DNA of 64,000 bases from contig NZ_SZQA01000030.1 in assembly GCF_005233835.1 (NCBI RefSeq), positions 1 to 64,000 on the forward strand, given 5' to 3'. Below, piece after piece: positions 43,176 to 51,501 of the stretch. Position 1 is the first letter of the stretch. Each line of letters starts with the position of its first letter. The translations under genes and the position numbers were made by a program. Under the pieces are notes generated by a model. The model saw only the letters and a list, made by a program, of their open reading frames with translations, was not told where the DNA came from and did no database searches. Origin of the DNA: Herbidospora galbida (GTDB lineage: Bacteria; Actinomycetota; Actinomycetes; Streptosporangiales; Streptosporangiaceae).

Positions 43176-46100
43176 GTGATGAACGACTTCTTCGGCACCA
43201 CCCGCATGCGTGAGAACGTCCTCGCCGCCTGGACGGCCTCGCCCGCCCGGTTCCGCGAGGACGCCAATGCCGAGGAGGATTTCGCCCTCGGCGGCTACCG
43301 CGACCGCCTGATCGTCGAACTGGCCCAGAACGCGGCCGACGCCGCGCAGAGCGCCGGGGTGCCGGGCCGGCTGCGGCTGACCCTGCGCGAGGGCGTGCTC
43401 GAGGCCGCCAACACCGGCGCCCCGCTCGACGCCGCCGGGGTCGAGGGCCTCTCGACGCTCCGGGTCTCCGGCAAGCGCGACGAGGCCGGTGCGGCCGGGC
43501 GGTTCGGCGTCGGCTTCGCGGCCGTCGTCTCGGTCAGCGACGACCCCGCCATCGCCTCCCGGGCGACCGGCGGGGTGCGCTGGTCGCGCGCCCTGACCAC
43601 CGACCTGGTCGCCGCGATCCCCTCACTGGAGAACGAACTGGCCGGGCGTGAGGGCCACGTGCCGCTGCTGCGGCTGCCGTTCCCGGCCGAGCTGACGGTC
43701 CCCGAGGGCTTCGACTCGGTCGTACGCCTGCCCCTGCGCAACGCCGCGGCCGAAGACGCCGTCCGGCGGATGCTCGAGGAGACCAGCCCGGCGCTGCCGC
43801 TGGTCATGCCCGCGCTGTCGGCCATCGACATCGAGGTCGACGGGGTCTGGCGCAGCGTGACCGCCGCCGGGTGGCACGTCGTCGAGGCGTCGGGCGAGTT
43901 CACGCCCGAGCAGGTGGGCGACCTGTTCGCCGACCGGCCGACCGAAGAGCGGGCCCGTCCGTTCTGGCAGGTGCGCTGGGCCGTCCCGATCGCCGGGGCG
44001 GTGGCCCACGGGCAGGCGCGTGCGTGGGGCGACCAGGCCCGGCGCGACGGCGAGGCGTTGCCGCTGCCGAAAGACGTGCCGTCGGCGGTGCACGCGCCGA
44101 CGCCCTCCGACGAGCCGCTCGACCTGCCCGCCCTGCTGATCGCCACGTTCCCGCTGGCCACCGACCGGCGTCACGTCGCGACGGGCCCGCTGACCGACTT
44201 CCTGGTGCGCCGCTCGGCCGAGGTCTACTGCGACCTGCTGCGGTCGCTGCCGCGTACGCCCCGGCTGCTCGACCTGGTGCCCCAGGTGCTGGCGAAGGGC
44301 GAGCTCGACGCGGCGATCCGGAGCGAGATCCTCGCCCTGCTGCCCGACCTGCCGCTGCTGCCCGCGATCTCGGCGCCCGAGGAGCCCGCTGGGCGCTACG
44401 CCGAGGTCGTCAACGCCCGGCGCGCGGCCGACGGGCTGGCGCCGCTCTCCTTCGCCGCGGACGACGAGCTGGTCATCGCCGGGCGCGACGCCCGGGTGGT
44501 GGCCGGGGCCGGCGAGTTCCTGACGATGATCGCCGACATGGTGCCGGGCCTGCTCCCGGCCGGGTGGCCGGTGCGCCACCACGCGCTGCCGGGCCTCGGC
44601 ATCCGCAAGGTCGAGCTGGCCGACGTGATCGACATGCTCACCGGCGACGCCGTGAAGGACCGTGAGCCGGCCTGGTGGCGGGCGCTCTACCAGGTGCTCC
44701 CGGCCGACGACCTCGAAGCGGTCGGGGCCGTGGCGGTGCCGCTGGCCGACGGGCGGCTGGTCCGGGGCGCCCGGGGCACGCTCATCATGACCGACGGCGA
44801 GAAGGCGCTCGACGCGGCGCTGCTGGCGCCGCTGGGCCTGCGGATCGTCCACCACGACGCCGCCCACCCGCTGCTGCTGCGGCTGGGCGCGGCCGAGGCG
44901 ACGCCGCGCACCGTCCTCGACGACCCGCTCACCCACGCGGCCGTCACCGAGTCGGCCGGGTCGGCCGACCCCGAGCCGGTCGCGCAGGCGGTGCTGGCCC
45001 TGGTCGACGCCGCCGGGCTGACCGCCGGTGAGGCGCCCTGGCTGGCCGCGCTGGCGCTGCGCGGCGCCGACGGCGAGGTCTACGCCGCCGGCGACCTGCT
45101 GCTCGAAGGCGGCGACCTGGCCAGGCTGATCGACCAGGAGGCCCCGTTCGCGGCGCCCGACCTGGTGGAGAAGTTCGGTTCCCGGGTGCTGGCCGCCGCC
45201 GGCGTGCTCGACGGGTTCGCCGTGGTCAACGACGCCGACGTGGTGCTCGACCCCGACGACTGCGACCACGACCTCGACCGTGAAGACGAGTGGCTCGACG
45301 CCGTCCTCGACCTGCTGCCCGAGCTCGACGTGCCGCCCGTGGCGCGCGAGTTCACCGCCATCCGCGACCTCGAATACGTCGCCGACTGGGCCGCCGCCCT
45401 GCCGCTGCTGGCCCGGCCGCCGCTGCGCGCCGCCCTGCAGCCGATGCGGGTGGTCGCGGGCGGCGAGGTCCACGAGGTGCCCTCCTACACCGGCTGGTGG
45501 CTGGCGCACCACCCCGTGATCGACGGGAAACCGCCGACCTCCCTGCGGCTGCCGTCGGCCGACCCCCTGCTCTTCGGCCTGTACGCCGACGCGCCCCCCG
45601 TCGCCGACGAGGCCGCCCTCACGATGATCGGGGTCCGCTCCACCCTGGCCGACCTGCTCGCCTCGCACGGCGGCCCCGAAGAGCTCCTCGACCTGATGGC
45701 CGACGCCGCGCGGCCCGTCGACCGGGCCCAGCTCCGCGCCCTGTGGAAGGCGCTGGCCGAGGTCAGCCCCGAACGGGTCAGCCCTCCGGCGGCGGTCCGG
45801 GCGGTGCAGAACGGCGAGATCGTGGTCGCCGACGTCGACGGCGAGCTCGAACCGGTGGTCGTCGAGGCCCCCGACCTGCTCGCCCTGGTGGCCGACCGGC
45901 CGCTCGTGCTGGTCGGCTTCGACCAGGCCGAGGCGCTGTCGGAGGTGCTCGACCTGCCGCTGGTCGGCGAGGTCGTCACCGGCGACGTCACGTCGTCGGG
46001 GGAGGAGACCCCCGTGCCCCCTCAGGTGCGCAGGCTGCTGCCGGGGGCGCCCAGTTCGTACACGCGGCATGAGGAGCTGCTCGTCGACGGCAGGCCGGTG

Positions 46101-46268
46101 CCGTGGCGGTTCTTCGAGGGCCGGGTGCACGCGTCCGGCGTCGAGGGGCTGGCGCGCGGGCTCGCGTGGGCGGCGGGGCAGTGGGGCGACCGGCTCGCGG
46201 TCGAGGCGCTGCTGCGCGATCCCGGCCGGGTTCCGCTCCTGCTGGCGGAGGCCGACCTCGACGGCTGA
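43176..46268 (+). CDS. giant GHKL-ATPase protein with sacsin/HSP90-like N-terminus
   Basis: 1030 residues. Residues 1-150 contain the Bergerat-fold ATPase: ELAQNAADAAQ (N-box), the G1-type GAPLDAAGV and GRFGVGFAAVVSV (glycine-rich lid). The remaining 850 residues are acidic, Ala/Leu/Val-rich sequence without any domain I can name. The family is annotated in actinobacteria as a molecular chaperone HSP90-like or sacsin N-terminal domain protein. The long body suggests a scaffold or substrate cage. GTG 43176 (or ATG 43179), close to GGAAG. Confidence 0.86.
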   Translation: MMNDFFGTTRMRENVLAAWTASPARFREDANAEEDFALGGYRDRLIVELAQNAADAAQSAGVPGRLRLTLREGVLEAANTGAPLDAAGVEGLSTLRVSGKRDEAGAAGRFGVGFAAVVSVSDDPAIASRATGGVRWSRALTTDLVAAIPSLENELAGREGHVPLLRLPFPAELTVPEGFDSVVRLPLRNAAAEDAVRRMLEETSPALPLVMPALSAIDIEVDGVWRSVTAAGWHVVEASGEFTPEQVGDLFADRPTEERARPFWQVRWAVPIAGAVAHGQARAWGDQARRDGEALPLPKDVPSAVHAPTPSDEPLDLPALLIATFPLATDRRHVATGPLTDFLVRRSAEVYCDLLRSLPRTPRLLDLVPQVLAKGELDAAIRSEILALLPDLPLLPAISAPEEPAGRYAEVVNARRAADGLAPLSFAADDELVIAGRDARVVAGAGEFLTMIADMVPGLLPAGWPVRHHALPGLGIRKVELADVIDMLTGDAVKDREPAWWRALYQVLPADDLEAVGAVAVPLADGRLVRGARGTLIMTDGEKALDAALLAPLGLRIVHHDAAHPLLLRLGAAEATPRTVLDDPLTHAAVTESAGSADPEPVAQAVLALVDAAGLTAGEAPWLAALALRGADGEVYAAGDLLLEGGDLARLIDQEAPFAAPDLVEKFGSRVLAAAGVLDGFAVVNDADVVLDPDDCDHDLDREDEWLDAVLDLLPELDVPPVAREFTAIRDLEYVADWAAALPLLARPPLRAALQPMRVVAGGEVHEVPSYTGWWLAHHPVIDGKPPTSLRLPSADPLLFGLYADAPPVADEAALTMIGVRSTLADLLASHGGPEELLDLMADAARPVDRAQLRALWKALAEVSPERVSPPAAVRAVQNGEIVVADVDGELEPVVVEAPDLLALVADRPLVLVGFDQAEALSEVLDLPLVGEVVTGDVTSSGEETPVPPQVRRLLPGAPSSYTRHEELLVDGRPVPWRFFEGRVHASGVEGLARGLAWAAGQWGDRLAVEALLRDPGRVPLLLAEADLDG

Positions 46269-46280
46269 AACACTGCCAGG

Positions 46281-47021
46281 GTGGAACGTCACCTGATCAG
46301 TCACATCGCGCACACCGACCACCCGATCGCCGCTCCGGTGAGCGGTCAGACGGTCACGCGCATCCTGCGCCGGGCCAAGCTCGGCGCCCAGCCGCGCGTC
46401 CTCGACATCGGCTGCGGCCACGGCGTCTGGACGCTCCGCGCCCTGGCCATGCACGAGGACGCGACCGCCGACGCGGTCGACGTGCATCGCGAGGGCCTGG
46501 AGTCGTGCCGGATCATGGCCGAGCGGCAGGGCCTCGACCACCAGCTCACCCTGCACCACACGCCGGCCGCCGACTACAAGAACGGCCTCTACGACCTGGT
46601 CATGTGCGTCGGCGCGACGCACGCCTACGGCGGCCTGGTCGAGACCGCCAACGCGCTCAAGGAGCACCTCAAGCCGGGCGGCCTGGCGCTGATCGGAGAG
46701 GGCTTCTGGGAGGTCCCGCCGAACGCCGAGACGCTGATCACGCTGGGCGCCGAACCGGGGGAGTACGCCGACCTGGCCGGCACCGTCGAGCGGGCCGAGA
46801 GCGCGGGCTACGCGACCGTCTACGCCTACACGAGCGAACTGTCCGAGTGGGACGACTACGAGTGGTCGTGGACCGGCAGCCTGCTGCGCTGGGCGGTCGA
46901 CCACCCCGGCCCCGACGGCGACACGGCGCGGGCGGCGGCGCTGGCCCACCGCGACATGTGGCTCAAGGGCTACCGGGGGGTGCTGGGCTTTGTGACGCTT
47001 CTGCTGAAGCGGACGAGCTGA
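46281..47021 (+). CDS. class I SAM-dependent methyltransferase
   Basis: 246 residues with the SAM-binding loop VLDIGCGHGVWTL, the acidic residue in ADAVDVHREGLE and the motif LVMCVGATHAYGG. Its substrate is unknown. It begins 12 bp after the giant ATPase gene, which links it to the DUF3027 group. The 3' end overlaps the convergent DUF2530 gene by 59 bp. Confidence 0.88.
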   Translation: MERHLISHIAHTDHPIAAPVSGQTVTRILRRAKLGAQPRVLDIGCGHGVWTLRALAMHEDATADAVDVHREGLESCRIMAERQGLDHQLTLHHTPAADYKNGLYDLVMCVGATHAYGGLVETANALKEHLKPGGLALIGEGFWEVPPNAETLITLGAEPGEYADLAGTVERAESAGYATVYAYTSELSEWDDYEWSWTGSLLRWAVDHPGPDGDTARAAALAHRDMWLKGYRGVLGFVTLLLKRTS

Positions 47022-47226
47022 CCTTGCGGTCGCGCCGGCGGACGAACCAGAGCCCGAAGAAGCCCATGCCGATCCCGGCCACGCAGGTCCAGGCGTACCA
47101 GCCCTGGTCGGGCCGGACGATCAGCATGACGATGAGGGCGATCGCCCACAGGACGATGCCGACCGTGATCGTGGCGGAGTCGTTGGTCTTGAGGGGCTCT
47201 GGATCGGGCCGCCGCTGTCGGGTCAC
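46963..47226 (-). CDS. DUF2530 membrane protein
   Basis: 87 residues with two hydrophobic segments (VGIVLWAIALIVMLIV and AWTCVAGIGMGFFGLWFV) and the family's W-Y-x-W-T-C-V-x-G signature, followed by a basic R-R-R-D-R-K tail. Function unknown. GTG start at 47226. Confidence 0.83.
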   Translation of the reverse strand: MTRQRRPDPEPLKTNDSATITVGIVLWAIALIVMLIVRPDQGWYAWTCVAGIGMGFFGLWFVRRRDRKVSSSASAEASQSPAPPGSP

Positions 47227-47362
47227 CCTGTCAGCCTAAATCCGGCAGGTCACAACTGGCTCAGGTGAGGTTCGACGCGGGTCGCGTACGAAACCGCAAC
47301 GAAAAAGTCACGTCGGCGACCTAGGTCTTTTCCCTGGTGGTAAGGGGTGTCACTCTGCGCAC

Positions 47363-48835
47363 GTGAGTGATGTCAAAACCCCCCAAAGCAGCAGTTTCCT
47401 CGACACCTATTTCAAGATTTCGGCTCGGGGTTCGTCGGTCGGCGCTGAGGTCCGTGGTGGTCTGGCCACGTTCTTCACGATGGCCTACATCGTCGTGCTC
47501 AACCCGATCATCCTGGGCTTCGTCCAGGACGCCGACGGCCAGTTCCTCGGCGACGGGTCCGCTCCCAACCTCTCGCTGATCGCCGTCGCGACGGCGCTGG
47601 TGGCCGGCCTGCTGACCATTCTGATGGGCGTGGTGGCGAACGTGCCCTTCGCCCTGGCGGCGGGCCTGGGCATCAACGCGTTGGTCGCCTACAGCATCGC
47701 CTCCGAGGTGTCCTGGGAGGACGCCATGGGCCTGGTGGTCCTCGAAGGCCTGGTCATCCTGGTGCTGGTGCTGACCGGGTTCCGGACGGCCGTCTTCCAC
47801 GCCATCCCGGCGAGCCTGAAGACCGCGATCTCGGTGGGCATCGGCCTGTTCATCGCGCTCATCGGCTTCGTGGACGCCGGATTCGTGCGCAAGACGGCCG
47901 CCCCGGCGCCGCCCCTGGAGCTGGGCATCGGCGGCGGGCTGACCAGCTGGCCGATCCTGGTGTTCGTGGTCGGCCTGCTCGGCACCGTCCTGCTGGTGGC
48001 GCGGAAGGTGAAGGGCGCGATCCTGATCGGCATCGTCGGCGCGACGATCTTCGCGATCATCGTCCAGGCGATCGGGAACATTGGCCCGGCCGTCGACGGC
48101 GACAAGACCAACCCGCAGGGCTTCGGCCTCAACGTGCCCGCGCTGCCGGGGCTCGACCAGATCTTCGCGCTGCCCGACTTCTCGCTGATCGGCCAGTTCA
48201 GCCTGTTCGGGGCGTTCACCAAGCTGTCGGTCGTGCTGGCCGTGCTGCTGGTGTTCACGCTGCTGATCACCGACTTCTTCGACACGATGGGCACCATCGT
48301 GGGCGTCGGCAAGCAGGCGAACCTGGTGCAGGACGACGGCACGCTGCCGAAGACCAAGGAGATCCTGCTGGTCGACTCGATCGCGGCCGCCGCCGGCGGC
48401 GCCGCGTCGGTGTCGTCGAACACGACCTACATCGAGTCGGCCTCGGGCGTCGGCGAGGGCGCGCGGACCGGGCTCGCCTCGGTGGTGACCGGTCTGCTGT
48501 TCCTCGCGTCGATGTTCCTCGCGCCGCTGGTCAACATCATCCCGTACGAGGCCGCGGCGCCCGCGCTGGTGGTGGTCGGCTTCCTGATGATGACCTCGAT
48601 CCGGGAGATCGACTTCACCGACCTGGAGATCGCGATCCCGGCGTTCTTCACGATCGTGCTGATGCCGTTCACCTACTCGATCGCCAACGGCATCGGGGCC
48701 GGGTTCATCACGTATGTGCTGATCAAGGCGGTGAAGGGGAAGACGTCCGAGGTGCACCCGCTCATGTGGCTGGTGGCGGTGCTGTTCACGATCTACTTCG
48801 CGCTCGGCCCGATCAAGATCCTCTTCGGCTTCTGA
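47363..48835 (+). CDS. AzgA-type purine permease (NCS2 family)
   Basis: 490-residue permease of the adenine/guanine/hypoxanthine branch of NCS2, with the N-terminal TYFKISARGSSVGAEVRGGL start and TMAYIVVLNP in the first membrane segment. Other family features are GINALVAYSI and the substrate-site VSSNTTYIESASGVGEGART. About twelve to fourteen membrane segments. GTG 47363; no clear ribosome binding site, with CACTCT 6 bases upstream. Confidence 0.93.
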   Translation: MSDVKTPQSSSFLDTYFKISARGSSVGAEVRGGLATFFTMAYIVVLNPIILGFVQDADGQFLGDGSAPNLSLIAVATALVAGLLTILMGVVANVPFALAAGLGINALVAYSIASEVSWEDAMGLVVLEGLVILVLVLTGFRTAVFHAIPASLKTAISVGIGLFIALIGFVDAGFVRKTAAPAPPLELGIGGGLTSWPILVFVVGLLGTVLLVARKVKGAILIGIVGATIFAIIVQAIGNIGPAVDGDKTNPQGFGLNVPALPGLDQIFALPDFSLIGQFSLFGAFTKLSVVLAVLLVFTLLITDFFDTMGTIVGVGKQANLVQDDGTLPKTKEILLVDSIAAAAGGAASVSSNTTYIESASGVGEGARTGLASVVTGLLFLASMFLAPLVNIIPYEAAAPALVVVGFLMMTSIREIDFTDLEIAIPAFFTIVLMPFTYSIANGIGAGFITYVLIKAVKGKTSEVHPLMWLVAVLFTIYFALGPIKILFGF

Positions 48836-48952
48836 AACTTTCAACTATTTGCCGATAGATTGCCGGATCTCCGCAGGACTCCCCACGTCGCACGGATAGC
48901 GCATTGACCGTGTTTTACGGCCAATTCTAGCCTTCCGTGCGACACGGGAGTT

Positions 48953-48968
48953 ACCGAAAGGTTTCGGA
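48953..48968. promoter_or_regulatory. candidate operator of the xylanase gene
   Basis: CCGAAA-GG-TTTCGG (48954-48967) is a short inverted repeat just 14 bp before the xylanase start, close to the CGAAA-N-TTTCG sites described for LacI-type control of streptomycete xylanase genes. A promoter with TTGACC (48904-48909) and a TA-rich element around 48925-48930 lies upstream, so a repressor here would block elongation or translation. Confidence 0.6.
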
Positions 48969-48980
48969 ACAGGAGATCCA

Positions 48981-50921
48981 GTGCGTACCTTCACATGGCG
49001 TTCCCTGGCGGCGGCGGCCTGCGCCCTCGCCTCGGCCGCCGCGACGGTGCTCGTCGCCACGCCGGCCTCGGCCGACGCGGCGTTGCGCGTGCACGCCCAA
49101 GCGCGCGGCAAGTTCATCGGCACCGCGCTCGCCACCTCGCCGCTCGCCAACGAGACGGCGTACCGGAACATCGCGGCCGGTGAGTTCAACCAGATCACCG
49201 CCGAGAACGCGATGAAGTGGAGCGACACCGAGCCGAACGACAACCAGTACACGTTCTCGGGCGCCGACCAGATCGTCAACTTCGCCACCGCGAACAACCA
49301 GCAGGTGCACGGTCACACCCTCGTCTGGCACAACCAGACGCCGGGCTGGGTGCAGGGCCTGTCGGCCACCAACATGCGCGCCGCGATGAACGAGCACATC
49401 GCGACGGTGGTGGGCCGTTACGCCAACAACCCCACGGTCGTCTCGTGGGACGTGGTGAACGAGGTCTTCGAGGAGAACGGCAGCTTCCGTTCGTCCTTCT
49501 GGTACAACACGCTGGGCTCCGGCTTCATCGCCGACGCCTTCCGCGCCGCCCGCGCCGCCGACCCCGACGCGCGGCTGTGCATCAACGACTACAACGTCGA
49601 GGGCATCAACGCGAAGAGCACCGCGATGTACAACCTGGTCTCGCAGCTCCGCTCGCAGAACGTGCCGGTGGACTGCGTGGGCTTCCAGTCGCACCTCTCC
49701 ACCCAGTACGGCTTCCCGAACGACCTCCAGCAGAACCTGCAGCGCTTCGCCAACCTCGGCGTCCAGGTCAGGATCACCGAGCTCGACGTCCGCATCCAGG
49801 GCTCGCGCACCTCGGCCAAGGACACCCAGCAGGCGACCTACTACACCAACGTGGTGAACGCCTGCCTCGCGGTCACGGCCTGCGCCGGCGTGACCATCTG
49901 GGGCTTCACCGACAAGTACTCGTGGGTCCCGGACACCTTCCCGGGTGAGGGCTTCGCGCTGATCTACGACAACAACTACTCGCAGAAGCCGTCGTACACG
50001 GCGGTCCACAACGCCCTCGACAACGGCACCCCGAACGACACCACGGCACCTTCGACACCGGGCGCCCCGACCGCGTCCAGCGTCACCTCCTCGGGCGCCA
50101 CCCTGTCGTGGACCGCGTCGACCGACACGGGCGGCTCGGGTCTGGCCGGTTACAACGTCTACAACTCCTCCGGTACGCAGATCGCGACCTCCACCACCAA
50201 CTCGGTGACCCTGACCGGGCTGTCGGCCAACACGGCCTACACGGTCTACGTCCGGGCGCGTGACGGGGCGGGCAACCTGTCGGGGAACTCGACCTCGGTC
50301 ACCTTCACCACCACGGGCGGCAGCAGCGACACCACCGCCCCCACCACCCCCGGCACCCCCACGGCTTCCAGCATCACCTCGTCGGGCGCCACGCTGTCGT
50401 GGACGGCGTCGACCGACTCGGGCGGCTCGGGTCTGGCCGGTTACAACGTCTACAACTCCTCCGGTACGCAGATCGCGACGTCCACGACGAACTCGGTGGC
50501 CCTGACCGGGCTGTCGGCCAACACGGCCTACACGGTCTACGTCCGGGCGCGTGACGGGGCGGGCAACCTGTCGGGGAACTCGACCTCGGTCACCTTCACC
50601 ACCACGGGCGGCAGCTCCGGCGGCTGCAGCGCCACCGGCACCATCCAGACCCAGTGGGGCGGCGGTTACGTCGTGCAGCCGGTGACCGTGACCAACGGCA
50701 GCTCGTCGCGCACCTCGTGGACGGTGACCTTCACCCTGCCCTCCGGCCACTCCATCGTCGGCTCCTGGAACGCCGTCCTCACGGTGTCCGGGAACACGGT
50801 GACGGCGCGCAACGCCGCCTACAACGGCAACCTCGGCTCCGGCGCGAGCACGACGTTCGGCTTCCAGGTGGCGCGTCCGACCGGCGACACCTCGACGGCG
50901 TCGGGTTACACCTGCGCCTGA
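48981..50921 (+). CDS. secreted endo-1,4-beta-xylanase (GH10, two FnIII, CBM2)
   Basis: 646-residue extracellular xylanase that cleaves internal xylan bonds. Order: signal peptide (1-32, ASA cleavage), GH10 domain (about 35-345) with acid/base E161 in SWDVVNEVF and nucleophile E267 in ITELDV, two fibronectin III modules (about 355-545), and a C-terminal CBM2 cellulose-binding module (about 550-646, WGGGYVVQPVTVTN, ending in a Cys pair). GTG at 48981 with AGGAGA 6 bases upstream. Probably repressed in the absence of xylo-oligosaccharides. Confidence 0.96.
   Translation: MRTFTWRSLAAAACALASAAATVLVATPASADAALRVHAQARGKFIGTALATSPLANETAYRNIAAGEFNQITAENAMKWSDTEPNDNQYTFSGADQIVNFATANNQQVHGHTLVWHNQTPGWVQGLSATNMRAAMNEHIATVVGRYANNPTVVSWDVVNEVFEENGSFRSSFWYNTLGSGFIADAFRAARAADPDARLCINDYNVEGINAKSTAMYNLVSQLRSQNVPVDCVGFQSHLSTQYGFPNDLQQNLQRFANLGVQVRITELDVRIQGSRTSAKDTQQATYYTNVVNACLAVTACAGVTIWGFTDKYSWVPDTFPGEGFALIYDNNYSQKPSYTAVHNALDNGTPNDTTAPSTPGAPTASSVTSSGATLSWTASTDTGGSGLAGYNVYNSSGTQIATSTTNSVTLTGLSANTAYTVYVRARDGAGNLSGNSTSVTFTTTGGSSDTTAPTTPGTPTASSITSSGATLSWTASTDSGGSGLAGYNVYNSSGTQIATSTTNSVALTGLSANTAYTVYVRARDGAGNLSGNSTSVTFTTTGGSSGGCSATGTIQTQWGGGYVVQPVTVTNGSSSRTSWTVTFTLPSGHSIVGSWNAVLTVSGNTVTARNAAYNGNLGSGASTTFGFQVARPTGDTSTASGYTCA
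50041..50622 (+). repeat. two near-identical 291-bp FnIII repeats
   Basis: Two tandem copies of 291 bp (97 codons), offset exactly 291 bp, code for the two FnIII modules. Long stretches are identical (for example from the SGSGLAGYNVYNSSG codons onward), differing mainly in the first 90 bp of each unit, which points to a recent internal duplication or gene conversion. Confidence 0.9.
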
Positions 50922-50936
50922 TGCTCGATTCTTGAC

Positions 50937-50969
50937 CCGGGCACGGTCTCCTTCGGGGGCCGTGCCCGG
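50937..50969 (+). terminator. xylanase terminator
   Basis: Perfect 10-bp stem CCGGGCACGG / CCGTGCCCGG, 13-base loop, followed by CCTTTTC; 15 bases after the stop codon. Confidence 0.9.
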
Positions 50970-51013
50970 CCTTTTCGGGGAAGGTATCCCTGAGCAGGAA
51001 TGCCAAGGTGTGC

Positions 51014-51047
51014 CATATAGTTAGCAAAGGTAATGACTCATGCTAAC
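51014..51047. promoter_or_regulatory. marR promoter and overlapping inverted repeat
   Basis: TATAGT (51016-51021) is a good -10 element. The inverted repeat GTTAGCA (51020-51026) and TGCTAAC (51041-51047), 14 bases apart, covers the transcription start and the ATG at 51040. MarR proteins bind such repeats to repress themselves, so this is probably the autoregulatory site. Confidence 0.6.
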
Positions 51048-51501
51048 GAATCCTCAGAACACGGATCCGGCTGCGAACCTGCGCAGCGACGCCGGTCTGG
51101 CGTCCGCGCTGCGCGTGTCGCTGGCCCGGCTGACCCGTCGCCTGCGCAAGCAGGCCGTGGGTCACATCCTGACGCCCACGCAGCTCGCGGCCCTGGCCGC
51201 CGTCGAGCGGCACACCACGATGACCCCCGGCGAGCTGGCCGAGCACGAGAAGGTGCAGCCCCCCTCGATGACCAGGGTGGTCAGCCATCTGGAGGAACGC
51301 GGCCTGCTGGCCCGGTCCCCCCACCCCACCGACCGTCGTCAGGTGACCCTGTCGGTCACCCCGGCGGGCGCCGCCCTGCTGAAAGAGGAACGCCGCCGCA
51401 AGGAGGCCTGGCTGGCCCAGCGACTCGGCGAGCTGACACCGGAGGAGAAGGCGATCCTGCGTCGGGCCGCCCCCATCCTGGAAAAGCTCTCCCAAATGTG
51501 A
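51040..51501 (+). CDS. MarR family transcriptional regulator
   Basis: 153 residues with the MarR winged helix (LTPTQLAALAAVERHTTMTP, VQPPSMTRVVSHLEERGLLA, PTDRRQVTLSVT wing). The likely target is the overlapping MFS efflux gene and itself. No ribosome binding site lies before the ATG at 51040; the transcript is predicted to be nearly leaderless. Confidence 0.92.
   Translation: MLTNPQNTDPAANLRSDAGLASALRVSLARLTRRLRKQAVGHILTPTQLAALAAVERHTTMTPGELAEHEKVQPPSMTRVVSHLEERGLLARSPHPTDRRQVTLSVTPAGAALLKEERRRKEAWLAQRLGELTPEEKAILRRAAPILEKLSQM

Noticed and set aside
43623-46949. Open minus-strand frame of 1108 codons
   Set aside because: It lies antisense to the giant ATPase gene, has Gly/Arg/Val-rich low-information sequence, no ribosome binding site, and arises from high third-position GC.
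51033-51500. Fusion of the MFS protein to a long N-terminal region read through the MarR gene
   Set aside because: That part is the +1 or +2 shadow of marR, which has clear domain motifs; the MFS protein starts at the GTGA overlap or later.
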